From Rhodospirillaceae bacterium (GTDB lineage: Bacteria; Pseudomonadota; Alphaproteobacteria; Rhodospirillales; Casp-alpha2), in contig PALN01000096.1 of assembly GCA_002706405.1 (NCBI GenBank), forward strand, positions 24,056-88,055: a stretch of 64,000 nucleotides of DNA, given 5' to 3'. The notes under the pieces were generated by a model. It searched no databases. It worked only from the letters and a program-made list of their open reading frames with translations, and had not been told where the DNA came from. A program made the translations under genes and the position numbers. Positions within the stretch are counted from its first letter, which is position 1. Each line of letters opens with the position of its first letter. Below are positions 16,090-24,943 of this stretch, piece after piece.

Positions 16090-19000
16090 ATGTCCCGGTT
16101 CAGCGACCTGCCGTCCCTGTCGGTCCGCCGGCCCACGCTGGTCGTCGTCATGAACCTGTTGATCATGATCGCCGGTCTGGCCGCGATCATGGGTGTCGAG
16201 GTCCGCGAACTGCCCGACGTCGACCGCCCCATTGTCACCGTGCGCGCATTCTTCGACGGGGCCTCGCCGGAAACCATGGATGCCGAGGTGGTCAGCGTGC
16301 TCGAAGGGGCCGTCGCCCGCGTGTCCGGGGTCAAACGCATCGAGGCCGCGAGCGAGGAAAACAACGGCCGCGTCCGCGCCGAATTCTCCGCCAACGTCAA
16401 TCTGGATGTCGCCGCCAACGACATCCGCGAAGCGGTCGCCGGGGTCGAGCGCCAATTGCCGGAGGGTGTCGAGGACATCACCGTCGTCAAGGCCGACGCC
16501 GATTCCCAACCGATCATCCGTCTGGCCCTGGTCTCCGACAAGGTGAACCAGGAAGACCTGACCCGCATCGCCGAAGACGACATTTCGCCCGAATTCCTGT
16601 CCATCGACGGGGTCGCCTCGGTCGACCTGTTCGGCGACCAGGAACAGGTTCTGCGCATCGTTGTCGACCCCATGAAACTGGCGCGCTACGGCCTCAGCAT
16701 CGATGACGTCGCCAAGGTGCTGCGCTCGACCCGGCTCGACGTGCCCGCCGGCAGTTTCAAGTCCGACGACCAGATGCTGCTGGTGCGCGCCGATGCCTCG
16801 GTGTGGGAGCCGGCCAAGGTCGAGGATCTGGAATTGCGCAAGGACGTCCGCCTGGGCGAGGTCGCGCAGGCCTTCTACGGCCCGGCCGAGGCCGAAAGCT
16901 ATTCCGTTCTCAACGGCTCCAAGGTGGTCGGCCTGGGTATCGTGCGCCGCGCACAATCCAACACCATCGCCATTTCCGATGCCGTCAACAAAAGCGTCGA
17001 TCGCCTGAACAAGCGCCTGAAGGACGTGCGTCTGGTCAAGATTTCCGACGATGCGCGCTTCATCCGCTCATCCGTGCGCGAGGTCATCAACAGCCTGCTG
17101 ATCGCCGTCGCCGTGGTCATCGCCGTTATCTTCATGTTCATGGGCGGCCTGCGCCCGACCCTGATCCCCACCGTCGCCATCCCTGTCGCCATCATGGGCA
17201 CCGTCGGGGCGATCTATCTGATGGGGTTCTCGGTCAATATCCTGACCTTGCTGGCCATGGTCCTGGCCACGGGCATGATCGTCGATGACGCCATCGTGGT
17301 GCTGGAAAACATTCAGCGCCACCGCACACTCGGCATGAAGTCCTACGCCGCCGCCGTCAACGGCACCCGCCAGGTGTTCTTCGCCGTGCTGGCGACCACG
17401 GCGACCCTGATTTCCGTGTTCCTGCCCATCGCCTTCCTGCCGTCGACGGCGGGCAAGCTGTTCACGGAATTCGGCTTCACCCTGGCCGTGGCCGTGGCGA
17501 TTTCGTCTTTCGTGGCGCTGTCGCTGGTGCCCATGCTGGCGTCGCGCCTGCCTGACCGGGGCGATGCCGGGCCGACCAAACCGCCGGCCGTCCTGGTCGC
17601 CGCCGGACAGCGCATCAATGCGGCCTATGCCAGGATGCTGGAATTCACCCTCAACGCCCGGCTGCTGATCCTGGGCGGCACGGCCATGCTCGCGGCGACG
17701 GCGTTGCTGGTCTATCCCACGATCAAGACCGAATTGCTGCCGCGCGAGGATCGCGGCGCGATCATCATCATGATGCAGGGGCCGGACGGCGTCGGGCTCG
17801 ACTACATGGACCGCCAGTCGGTCCAGGCCGAAGCCTTGCTGCGCCCGTTGGTCGACAGCGGCGAGGCGGAAAACGTGTTCGCCATCGTCGGGCGCTGGGA
17901 CCCGAACCGCGTTTATCTGATCGCCCCACTGGTGCCCTGGGACCAACGCGAACGCTCGCAACAGGAGATCGCGAAGTCCCTGAACAAGGGTCTGAGAGCG
18001 ATCCCGGGCGCGACCGCCCGCGTCCGCACCCCCAACAGCCTGAACCTGCGCCGCGCCGGCGGCAGCATCGAATTCACCCTGACCGGGTCGAACTACAAGG
18101 ACATCGCCGCCGCGGCCTTCGATTTCCTGGGTGCCATGCGCGAACGCCTGCCCAGGCTGGAGGACCCGGAGGTCGAATTCCAGCAGACCCAACCGCAACT
18201 GTCGGTCAAGGTCGACCGCCGCCGGGCGGAGGACCTGGGCGTCCAGGTCGAAGGCATCGTCGATACGCTCCGCGCCATGGTCGCCGGGTTCGAGGTGGCG
18301 GAGCTGAACGTCAACGACCGGTCGATCCCGGTGATGCTGGAATCGGCGGCCGGCGCCATCAACGATCCGACCGATCTGTTCAATCTGTTCGTGCCGACGG
18401 GCGACGGGCGCCTGGTGCCGCTGTCGGCCTTCGTATCCCTGGAAGAGGTCGGCACGGCGGCCGAACTCGACCGGTCTGGCCAGAAGCGCGCGGTCGAGGT
18501 GGAAGCCGTGCTTCCCGCCGACATGTCGCTGCAGGAAGCCATCGACGGCATCCAGGCCATCGCCGACGACACCCTGCCGCCCGGCATCGGGCTGCGCTTC
18601 ATCAACGAGGCCGCGACCCTGCAGGACACCAGCAACGAGGTCGCCCTGACCTTCGCCTTCGCCGTGCTGATCGTGCTGCTGGTCCTGGCGGCCCAGTTCG
18701 AAAGCATCGTCAGCGCCCTGGTGATCGTGCTGACCGTGCCGTTCGGGCTGGCGGCGGCCGTGTTCGCGCTGAAACTTTCCGGCGGCACCATCAATATCTA
18801 CAGCCAGATCGGCCTGGTCATGCTGGTCGGCCTGATGGCCAAGAACGGCATCCTGGTCGTCGAATTCGCCGACCAGCTGCGCGACCGCGGCCTGTCCGTG
18901 GCCGATGCCATCCGCCAGGCGGCGATCATCCGCCTGCGCCCGGTGATGATGACCATGCTGTCCACGGTGCTGGGGGCTTTACCGCTGATCCTGGCGACCG

Positions 19001-19224
19001 GCGCCGGGTCGGAAGCCCGGGTCGCCATCGGCTGGGTCGTGTTCGGCGGGCTCGGCATCGCCACCGTGTTCACCCTGGTCCTGATCCCGGTGATCTATTC
19101 CCTGCTGGCGCCGCTGTCATCCAACCGGGCTCATGCGGGCGTGCGGCTCGACCGTGAACTGCGCGAAGCGGAGCATATGGACACGACCGAAGCCCCCCTG
19201 GCCACGCCCCGGGCGGCGGAATAG
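16090..19224 (+). CDS. RND multidrug/solute efflux permease (AcrB/MexB type)
   Basis: A 1044-residue inner-membrane proton antiporter, full length for the HAE-RND family with 12 membrane helices and two large periplasmic loops. TM4 carries the proton-relay Asp pair in GMIVDDAIVVLENIQRH, and TM10 the conserved Lys in GLMAKNGILVVEFADQ. The periplasmic domain shows the usual RVKRIEAASEE porter sequence. It is cotranscribed with the adaptor. No TolC-like gene or regulator is adjacent, so the substrate is unknown. Confidence 0.95.
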   Translation: MSRFSDLPSLSVRRPTLVVVMNLLIMIAGLAAIMGVEVRELPDVDRPIVTVRAFFDGASPETMDAEVVSVLEGAVARVSGVKRIEAASEENNGRVRAEFSANVNLDVAANDIREAVAGVERQLPEGVEDITVVKADADSQPIIRLALVSDKVNQEDLTRIAEDDISPEFLSIDGVASVDLFGDQEQVLRIVVDPMKLARYGLSIDDVAKVLRSTRLDVPAGSFKSDDQMLLVRADASVWEPAKVEDLELRKDVRLGEVAQAFYGPAEAESYSVLNGSKVVGLGIVRRAQSNTIAISDAVNKSVDRLNKRLKDVRLVKISDDARFIRSSVREVINSLLIAVAVVIAVIFMFMGGLRPTLIPTVAIPVAIMGTVGAIYLMGFSVNILTLLAMVLATGMIVDDAIVVLENIQRHRTLGMKSYAAAVNGTRQVFFAVLATTATLISVFLPIAFLPSTAGKLFTEFGFTLAVAVAISSFVALSLVPMLASRLPDRGDAGPTKPPAVLVAAGQRINAAYARMLEFTLNARLLILGGTAMLAATALLVYPTIKTELLPREDRGAIIIMMQGPDGVGLDYMDRQSVQAEALLRPLVDSGEAENVFAIVGRWDPNRVYLIAPLVPWDQRERSQQEIAKSLNKGLRAIPGATARVRTPNSLNLRRAGGSIEFTLTGSNYKDIAAAAFDFLGAMRERLPRLEDPEVEFQQTQPQLSVKVDRRRAEDLGVQVEGIVDTLRAMVAGFEVAELNVNDRSIPVMLESAAGAINDPTDLFNLFVPTGDGRLVPLSAFVSLEEVGTAAELDRSGQKRAVEVEAVLPADMSLQEAIDGIQAIADDTLPPGIGLRFINEAATLQDTSNEVALTFAFAVLIVLLVLAAQFESIVSALVIVLTVPFGLAAAVFALKLSGGTINIYSQIGLVMLVGLMAKNGILVVEFADQLRDRGLSVADAIRQAAIIRLRPVMMTMLSTVLGALPLILATGAGSEARVAIGWVVFGGLGIATVFTLVLIPVIYSLLAPLSSNRAHAGVRLDRELREAEHMDTTEAPLATPRAAE

Positions 19225-19361
19225 CCCGGTTTCAGGAACGAGTGTTCCAGAATTCAATGCATCCTGATCCTTGGGGGAAAAGGTGTCATTCCCCCCTGCC
19301 CCCTTGCCAATCGCCGGCGAAGGCCGCAGATTCGCGGGAACGAACCGTTTAGGAGACGATC

Positions 19362-20213
19362 ATGTCCCAAGCCGCCGCCAATACCCGGCCGCATGCCGAC
19401 CGCACGGTCCTGGCCCCGATCAACTTTATGACCCACGCGCAGGCCGAAAAGCCACGGGTCTACATGTCCGCCGACCATGCCCAACCGAACGAGCGCCTGG
19501 GCAGCTTCGAAGAAGCGGCGGTGGAAATGCATGACGCCCGCACGCTGACCCCGGCGGCCAGCCTGGACGTCCATGGGTTCGAACTGGCGACCCTGCCGAC
19601 CACCATGGCCGATTTCTACGACGAAGCCCGCATCGAGGCCGTCTATTACCCGGAGATCATCGCGTTCCTGAAGCGCGTGACCGGTGCGTCGGACGTCCAT
19701 ATCTTCGACCATACGGTCCGGGTACAGGACGACGGCAAACGCGCCGCCACGGCCAAGCGCCTGCCGGTGCTGATCGCCCATAACGACTACACCGAAACAT
19801 CCGGACCCAAGCGGGTGCGCGACGTGATGGATGCTGCCGCCGCCGACCGCTACCTGGGCCACCGCTTCGCCATGGTCAACGTGTGGCGCTCGATCGGCGC
19901 CAGCGCCGACCGCACGCCGATCGCCGTGGCCGATGCCCGCACGATGCGGACCGAGGATTTCCTGGCCACGGACCTTGTCTACAAGGACCGGGTCGGCGAG
20001 ATCTATCAGAACGCCCATTCGGACGGGCAGAAATGGTACTGGTATCCCGGCATGGGCGGGAACGAAGTTCTGCTGCTCAAATGCTTCGACACGGCGACGG
20101 ACGGGCGCGCCCGTTATACGGCGCATACGGGGTTTGAAAATCCGAATGCCGCCCCGGACACACCGCCCCGGGAAAGCATCGAAGTCCGCACCATGATTTC
20201 CTTCGCGCCTTGA
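19362..20213 (+). CDS. CmcJ/NvfI-family oxidoreductase
   Basis: A 283-residue protein of the family seen in cephamycin CmcJ and fungal NvfI, Fe(II)/2-oxoglutarate-related or hydroxylase-methyltransferase helper proteins. Recognisable segments are VHIFDHTVRVQ, IAHNDYTETSGPKRVRD, and VNVWRSIGASADRTPIAVAD, with GMGGNEVLLLKCFDTATDG near the C-terminus. It lies alone between the RND permease and the GFA gene, with no biosynthetic cluster around. Related genes are common as single copies in Proteobacteria, where the role is unknown. Confidence 0.8.
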   Translation: MSQAAANTRPHADRTVLAPINFMTHAQAEKPRVYMSADHAQPNERLGSFEEAAVEMHDARTLTPAASLDVHGFELATLPTTMADFYDEARIEAVYYPEIIAFLKRVTGASDVHIFDHTVRVQDDGKRAATAKRLPVLIAHNDYTETSGPKRVRDVMDAAAADRYLGHRFAMVNVWRSIGASADRTPIAVADARTMRTEDFLATDLVYKDRVGEIYQNAHSDGQKWYWYPGMGGNEVLLLKCFDTATDGRARYTAHTGFENPNAAPDTPPRESIEVRTMISFAP

Positions 20214-20229
20214 GGGCGCGAACCCACCC

Positions 20230-20670
20230 CTAGCCTTCGATCGTCATCGACGCCGGCGTCCATTTGTGGCGCCGGCGTTCGCGTTTGCCATCTTCGGTTT
20301 CGACGCCGTATTCGATGGGCTCGGCCGGCGCCCAGATGTCGCGCTCGTCCATGGCATTGGCCATGACGTTGGCCCAGGCCCGCCCGTCTTCTCCGGGGGC
20401 GCCGTCTTCCATATAGGCCGAAACGTAGACCCCGCAGGATTTGCAGAACACATAATCACCGACCTTCAGACCGAAGCGGTAGCGTCCCAACAGGCCGGCA
20501 TCCTTGACCTGCAGATGGATATGGCCCGCGTTGTCGGACAGGGCGCGGGTCGCGTGCTTGCGGCAGAACGAACATTGGCAGGCCCGGGGCACGATCGTGG
20601 CCGGGTCCTTGTCCGTGGTGAAGGTGACGGCGATGTTGCCGCAATGGCAGCCGCCCTTATGGTCGGCCAT
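20230..20670 (-). CDS. GFA (glutathione-dependent formaldehyde-activating) / CENP-V family protein
   Basis: A 146-residue zinc protein. The zinc-binding cysteines sit in GGCHCGNIAV, CQCSFCRKHATRA and CKSCGVYVSA, the three clusters of the GFA fold. It has normal GFA length and no signal peptide. Members were first linked to S-hydroxymethylglutathione formation, but for most the reaction is unproven. It is convergent with the CmcJ-like gene, 16 bases apart. Confidence 0.92.
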   Translation of the reverse strand: MADHKGGCHCGNIAVTFTTDKDPATIVPRACQCSFCRKHATRALSDNAGHIHLQVKDAGLLGRYRFGLKVGDYVFCKSCGVYVSAYMEDGAPGEDGRAWANVMANAMDERDIWAPAEPIEYGVETEDGKRERRRHKWTPASMTIEG

Positions 20671-20752
20671 GATGTAGGTTTCCTTGTGGTCTCGCCGAAG
20701 GCCCCTGGGCTCATATTAGAAACCGCACGCACCCGTGGGCGCAAGGTCGGCT

Positions 20753-21676
20753 CTAGCGCCGCCGCCCCGGCAGGGTCATGGTGATGACTCCGGCGACGAC
20801 GCAGGCCATGCCCGCCCAGGCGGACAAGGGCAGCGTTTCCCCCAGGACCAAGGCCCCCAAGGCAACCCCGATGGGCACCCTGAGATAGGCCTGCGCCGCC
20901 GTGCCGACGGAGCCCAGAGACTTGAGCAGGCGGAAATAGATCACGAAGGCCAGGGCCGTCGACAGCACGGACAGGCCGAGCAGTGCCAACGCCGAGTCCA
21001 CGGAAACCGAGAGCGCCCAAGGTTGATCCACGATCAGGCTGGCCGGGATCAGCACGGCGCCGCCGGCGATCATCGATCCGGCCGCCGGGACGATGGCGGA
21101 CATGCCGGAAAATCGCCGCCCGAACACGGCGGCCCCGGCATAGCAGACAGTGGCGGCGACGATGGCCAGCTGCGACATCAGTTCTCGGGTTAGCCCCTGC
21201 AGCGCGTCGGTGCCGATCACCAGAACGATCCCCGCGAAGCCGAAGGCGACCCCCAGGAACTTGCGCCAGGTCCGCTCCCCTTCCAGGTGCAGGATCAGGG
21301 CGAACAGGAAGATGAAGATCGGCGAGGTCGAGTTGAGGATCGTCGCCAGCGCCGCATCCACGGTCTGTTCGGCCCAGGCAATGGCCGTGAACGGCAGCAC
21401 GCTGTTCAGGCAGGCCTGCACCATGAACGACCGCCAGGACGCCGGATCGCGCGGCATGCGCAGGCCGAGCGCACGCATGACCATCAGCAACACCATCCCG
21501 GCGATGGCCGTGCGTCCGGCGATCAGGGTGATCGGCGGGATCGTCTCAACCCCGACCTTGATGAAGCTGTAGGACGCCCCCCAAAGCGACGCCAGCAGAA
21601 CCAGCAGGCCGATGTTCACGGCCAGCGCCAGGGACGCGGGCGGGTCGGTGGCAGGGGGGATCGGAGGCGTTGTCAT
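20753..21676 (-). CDS. DMT-superfamily (EamA) transporter
   Basis: A 307-residue inner-membrane exporter with ten predicted helices arranged as two EamA repeats. The first starts LVLLASLWGASYSFIKVG and the second GAAVFGRRFSGMSAI. The frame stays open far upstream, but that part overlaps the divergent ArsR gene and has no membrane character. The ATG at 21676 starts just before helix 1, so I place the start there. Substrate is unknown; such proteins export amino acids or metabolites. Confidence 0.88.
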   Translation of the reverse strand: MTTPPIPPATDPPASLALAVNIGLLVLLASLWGASYSFIKVGVETIPPITLIAGRTAIAGMVLLMVMRALGLRMPRDPASWRSFMVQACLNSVLPFTAIAWAEQTVDAALATILNSTSPIFIFLFALILHLEGERTWRKFLGVAFGFAGIVLVIGTDALQGLTRELMSQLAIVAATVCYAGAAVFGRRFSGMSAIVPAAGSMIAGGAVLIPASLIVDQPWALSVSVDSALALLGLSVLSTALAFVIYFRLLKSLGSVGTAAQAYLRVPIGVALGALVLGETLPLSAWAGMACVVAGVITMTLPGRRR

Positions 21677-21805
21677 GGAACACCGGTCAGGTTGCGGGAC
21701 GGCGCACTGTGGCACGGATCGGGGCGGGCAGCGCCCGGGAACACTTCGACCGACGCCGAAGCGTGCCGGCGTGCGTTCGGGGCCGGGCGCGGGTACAATC
21801 ACCTT

Positions 21806-22507
21806 ATGACGACGGTGAATGCAATGAACCTGGCGGAAGTCGGCAACCTGGTCGGCGATTTGGCGCGGGCGCAGATGCTGACGGCGCTGCTCGACGGCCG
21901 GGCGCTGACGGCGGGCGAACTTGCCTGGTGCGCCGGGATCATGCCGCAGACCGCGAGCAGCCATCTGGCGAAGCTTCAGGGCGCCGGCCTGTTGGCCATG
22001 GAAAAGCAGGGCCGCCACCGTTATTTCCGTCTGTCCTCGCCGACCGTGGCCGCCATGCTGGAAAGCATGCAGGTGGTCTGTGCCGTCGATGCGCCGCGCC
22101 GCATCCGCCCGGAAAGCCGCATGGACAGGGATCTGCGCATGGCGCGCAGCTGCTACGATCATCTGGCCGGCGTGCTGGGGGTGTCCTTGGCCGATGCCTT
22201 GACCGACCGGGGGGCCGTCGACCTTGCCGCCGACGGCGGTGTCGTCACGCCCGTCGGCCGCAAGATTTTGGCCGAGTTCGGAATCGATGTGGATCAACTT
22301 AGCCAACAGAAGCGCTGTTTCTGCCGGCCCTGCCTGGATTGGAGCGAACGGCGCCACCACATCGCGGGCGCCTTGGGCAAAGGCCTGTCCGACCGGCTGT
22401 TCGACCTGGGCTGGGTTGAACGCATCCGCGACAGCCGGGTGATCCGCGTCACGCCCGAGGGTCGACGCGGCTTGAAGAAGACCTTCGCCATCGACCACCC
22501 CGCGTAA
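21806..22507 (+). CDS. ArsR-like winged-helix transcriptional regulator with C-terminal Cys motif
   Basis: A 233-residue regulator. The ArsR-type winged helix is at residues 5-85, with AGIMPQTASSHLAKLQGAGLL as the recognition helix region. A longer C-terminal domain ends in CFCRPCLDWSERRHHIAGALG, a Cys-rich segment typical of a known proteobacterial subgroup and a possible metal or redox sensor. The ATG at 21806 is only six bases from a TACAAT promoter-like -10, so it may be leaderless; a second ATG lies 18 bases on. It is divergent from the EamA transporter, which it may regulate. Confidence 0.85.
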   Translation: MTTVNAMNLAEVGNLVGDLARAQMLTALLDGRALTAGELAWCAGIMPQTASSHLAKLQGAGLLAMEKQGRHRYFRLSSPTVAAMLESMQVVCAVDAPRRIRPESRMDRDLRMARSCYDHLAGVLGVSLADALTDRGAVDLAADGGVVTPVGRKILAEFGIDVDQLSQQKRCFCRPCLDWSERRHHIAGALGKGLSDRLFDLGWVERIRDSRVIRVTPEGRRGLKKTFAIDHPA

Positions 22508-22527
22508 GGCCGTCTATACTCCCGATA

Positions 22528-22537
22528 TTGTATACAA
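22528..22537. promoter_or_regulatory. Perfect palindrome TTGTATACAA, candidate GntR operator
   Basis: The 10-bp sequence is its own reverse complement and lies 28 bases upstream of the SDR start. It matches the TTGTATACAT element in front of the GntR-containing operon at 4459-6713. This hints that the same GntR regulator may control both loci. Confidence 0.5.
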
Positions 22538-22565
22538 AAAGAACACCCCTCGGGAGCATCCACAC

Positions 22566-23360
22566 ATGAGACTGAAAGACAAAATCGCCATCGTCGTCGG
22601 TGGCGGACAGCAGGCCGGCGAGACCATGGGCAACGGCCGCGCCACCGCCCTTCGCTTCGCCCAGGAAGGGGCCACCGTGCTGATCGTCGATTATGACGAA
22701 GCCAGCGCCGCCGATACCCTCAAGATGATCACCGATGCCGGCGGCAAGGGATCGACCCTGCGGGCCGACATCCGCCGTGAGGATGATTGCCGCAATATCG
22801 CCGCGACCTGCGCCGAACGCTATGGCCGCATCGACATCCTGCACAACAACGTGGGCCGGTCGCGCGGCGACAAGCCGACGACCGAGCTTGAGGCCGAAAT
22901 GTGGGACGAACTGTTCGAGCTCAACCTGAAGGCCATGTTCATGACCTGCAAACATGTCCTGCCGGTGATGCGCGAAAAGAAGTCGGGATCGATCATCAAC
23001 ATTTCCTCGACCTCGTCGCTGTGCTCGCGCGGCACCATCGCCTACAAGACGTCCAAGGGCGCCATCAACACCATGACCCATATGCTGGCCATGGAGAACG
23101 CGCCCCACGGCATCCGCGCCAACGTCATCATCCCGGGCCTGATCGACACGCCCATGGCGATCGAGCGCCGGGCCCAGGAACGCGGCGTCGACCGCAAGGT
23201 CGTACGCGACGAACGCGACGCCCAAGTGCCGCTTTACGGGCGCATGGGCACGGCCTGGGACGTGGCCAACGCGGCCCTGTTCCTGGCCTCGGACGAAGCG
23301 CAGTACATCACCGGCGTGTTGCTGCCCGTGGACGGCGGGATCTCTTCAAGAATCGGATAA
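22566..23360 (+). CDS. Short-chain dehydrogenase/reductase (SDR)
   Basis: A 264-residue classical SDR. The Rossmann nucleotide motif is unusual in having a longer Gly-rich turn (GGGQQAGETMGNGRATA), while the NNVG strand, the SGSIINISSTSS serine, and the AYKTSKGA Tyr-Lys catalytic pair are all present. PGLIDTPM matches the substrate-side segment. It oxidises or reduces an unknown alcohol/ketone with NAD(P). A palindromic TTGTATACAA lies just upstream. Confidence 0.9.
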   Translation: MRLKDKIAIVVGGGQQAGETMGNGRATALRFAQEGATVLIVDYDEASAADTLKMITDAGGKGSTLRADIRREDDCRNIAATCAERYGRIDILHNNVGRSRGDKPTTELEAEMWDELFELNLKAMFMTCKHVLPVMREKKSGSIINISSTSSLCSRGTIAYKTSKGAINTMTHMLAMENAPHGIRANVIIPGLIDTPMAIERRAQERGVDRKVVRDERDAQVPLYGRMGTAWDVANAALFLASDEAQYITGVLLPVDGGISSRIG

Positions 23361-23367
23361 GGAACGG

Positions 23368-24777
23368 TCAGTCGTCATCATCGTCATCGTCATCATCGGC
23401 GGTGACGGTGCCGCGCCGATCGGTGGTCTTGCGGCGGGATTGTTCCTCGCGCCGGTCCTCCTCGGCGCGGCGGTCCTCGCCCTTGCGACGCTCTTCACCT
23501 TTAGGGCCGTCGTCGCGCTTGCGTCGGGCGCGCTTGCGCCGGTTCTTGCCGCGGCGATCTCGCTTGCGCCGGCGGTCGTTGCGGGTCATCAGATAGAATA
23601 CGACCAGCACGGCAATCGCCAGCAGCACTGCCGTGATGGCGACGATGGCCGCAACCCAGCGCCAAAAATCGACAGCGTCCGGTTCGGCGACGGGCGGCGG
23701 GACCTCGCCCTTGATCCGGGCCAAGACTTCGGCTGCCAGATCGGGGCGTTCGATCTTCACCGCTTCCTTCATGACCGCGCCGGGCATGGCAAAATCATGG
23801 GTGCCGGGACATAGCCGGAAGATCATCAATGGATCGACCACGGTCAGTCCCGGAATTTCCTTAACACTCCGGTTGCCGTGAAGGCTCAGGTAGGTGGTCG
23901 TTAGTTCGCTGTCGTCCTCGCGCTTGAGCACGAAGGACACGTCATCGACCTTGCCGTTCGCATCTGAATCGACGGTAAACGCCCGGGCAATCCGAAATTT
24001 TCCGTTGTCGAGGACGACCCAGGCCGGATGCCACAAGTCCGTTAACTCGAAATTGCACGGGCCGGGCTTGCCCGCCGGCGGCGACGCTTTGATTTCGGTC
24101 TTGGTCAGATCGATCTCCGGCTTCGGCGCTTCGCGCATCTGCGGATGCGTCTCGAACGGCGCGTCGGCGTCTTTCTCGGTGGCCGCTGTGGAAGGCGTGG
24201 CGGCGTCGAGGGTCGCGGCCTTCGACGCGTCCGTGGCCAGGGAACGTACGGGCGCCGCCATGGCGTCGCTGTAGCGCGCCGTGACCGCGTCGCTCGGCAA
24301 GGAGCGCACGGTGGTGCAGTCTTCCAGTTGTTCCAGGCGCTTTTGAATCTGATTGGTCGGACGGCTGCCTTCGGTAAGGCCGAGGGACAGATGCACGGCA
24401 ACCAGCTTCTCACGCCCGAACAGGGGCTCCAGGGCGCGGTACAGGTCGCTCGACAGGTTCTTCATGTCGTACTGCCATTTCGCATCGGCGAGCTGGCGGT
24501 TGTAGGTATTGATCAGGAAAATGCTTTTGATCTCGGCCTGGTTGGCACAGACCTCACGCACGGACTTTTTCGTCACGGTCATGAAAAAATTCACGATCCG
24601 CTTCTCGACCTGGTTGTCGGGCGTAACGAAGGGGATCGCCTGGGGCCGCATGCGAACGGTGGCGAATTCGTCTGCGGCGGCCGCAGGCACGAACAGCGAC
24701 AGTCCGCCCGCGATCAACAACAGGGCGGAAAGATACCGGAACAAACCTTCGGCACGCGTCAAAAACCCAGACGGCAT
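23368..24777 (-). CDS. Exported single-pass membrane protein with highly charged C-terminal tail, function unknown
   Basis: A 469-residue protein not recognised as any named family. A signal peptide (LLLIAGGLSLFVPAAAA) leads into a periplasmic region of about 330 residues. One membrane helix follows at roughly residues 372-397 (AAIVAITAVLLAIAVLVVFYL). The last 71 residues are cytoplasmic and extremely charged: first Arg/Lys-rich, then Arg/Glu-rich, and ending in nine Asp. The nine Asp codons form a trinucleotide repeat. It lies after the SDR on the opposite strand. Membrane-nucleic-acid or polyelectrolyte contact is conceivable, but no function can be claimed. Confidence 0.72.
   Translation of the reverse strand: MPSGFLTRAEGLFRYLSALLLIAGGLSLFVPAAAADEFATVRMRPQAIPFVTPDNQVEKRIVNFFMTVTKKSVREVCANQAEIKSIFLINTYNRQLADAKWQYDMKNLSSDLYRALEPLFGREKLVAVHLSLGLTEGSRPTNQIQKRLEQLEDCTTVRSLPSDAVTARYSDAMAAPVRSLATDASKAATLDAATPSTAATEKDADAPFETHPQMREAPKPEIDLTKTEIKASPPAGKPGPCNFELTDLWHPAWVVLDNGKFRIARAFTVDSDANGKVDDVSFVLKREDDSELTTTYLSLHGNRSVKEIPGLTVVDPLMIFRLCPGTHDFAMPGAVMKEAVKIERPDLAAEVLARIKGEVPPPVAEPDAVDFWRWVAAIVAITAVLLAIAVLVVFYLMTRNDRRRKRDRRGKNRRKRARRKRDDGPKGEERRKGEDRRAEEDRREEQSRRKTTDRRGTVTADDDDDDDDD
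23371..23397. repeat. Trinucleotide repeat encoding nine Asp residues
   Basis: Nine consecutive Asp codons at the end of the membrane protein read as GAC/GAT on the minus strand. The mixed codons make slippage less likely than in a pure repeat, but length change would alter the acidic tail without a frameshift. Confidence 0.85.
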
Positions 24778-24943
24778 GGCAGCTCACCCTTGCATGCTGC
24801 CCCCAAGAACGCCGCCGCACGGTGGTCGGTTCAAAGTGCCGGCCTTGTCGATGTTTCGAATGGGCCAGCGGCGCCAGAGAAAAGCATAGAGCAGGCAAGG
24901 GCCGCGCCAAACCGAATTCCGGTCCAAAAAGGGAGATGACGGG

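Noticed and set aside
20753..22498. Long 581-residue version of the DMT transporter
   Set aside because: The first 274 residues overlap the ArsR gene on the other strand and show no membrane character; the ATG at 21676 starts the transporter.
23371..23397. CRISPR-like or microsatellite locus
   Set aside because: Only one 27-base triplet repeat inside a coding region; no spacers.
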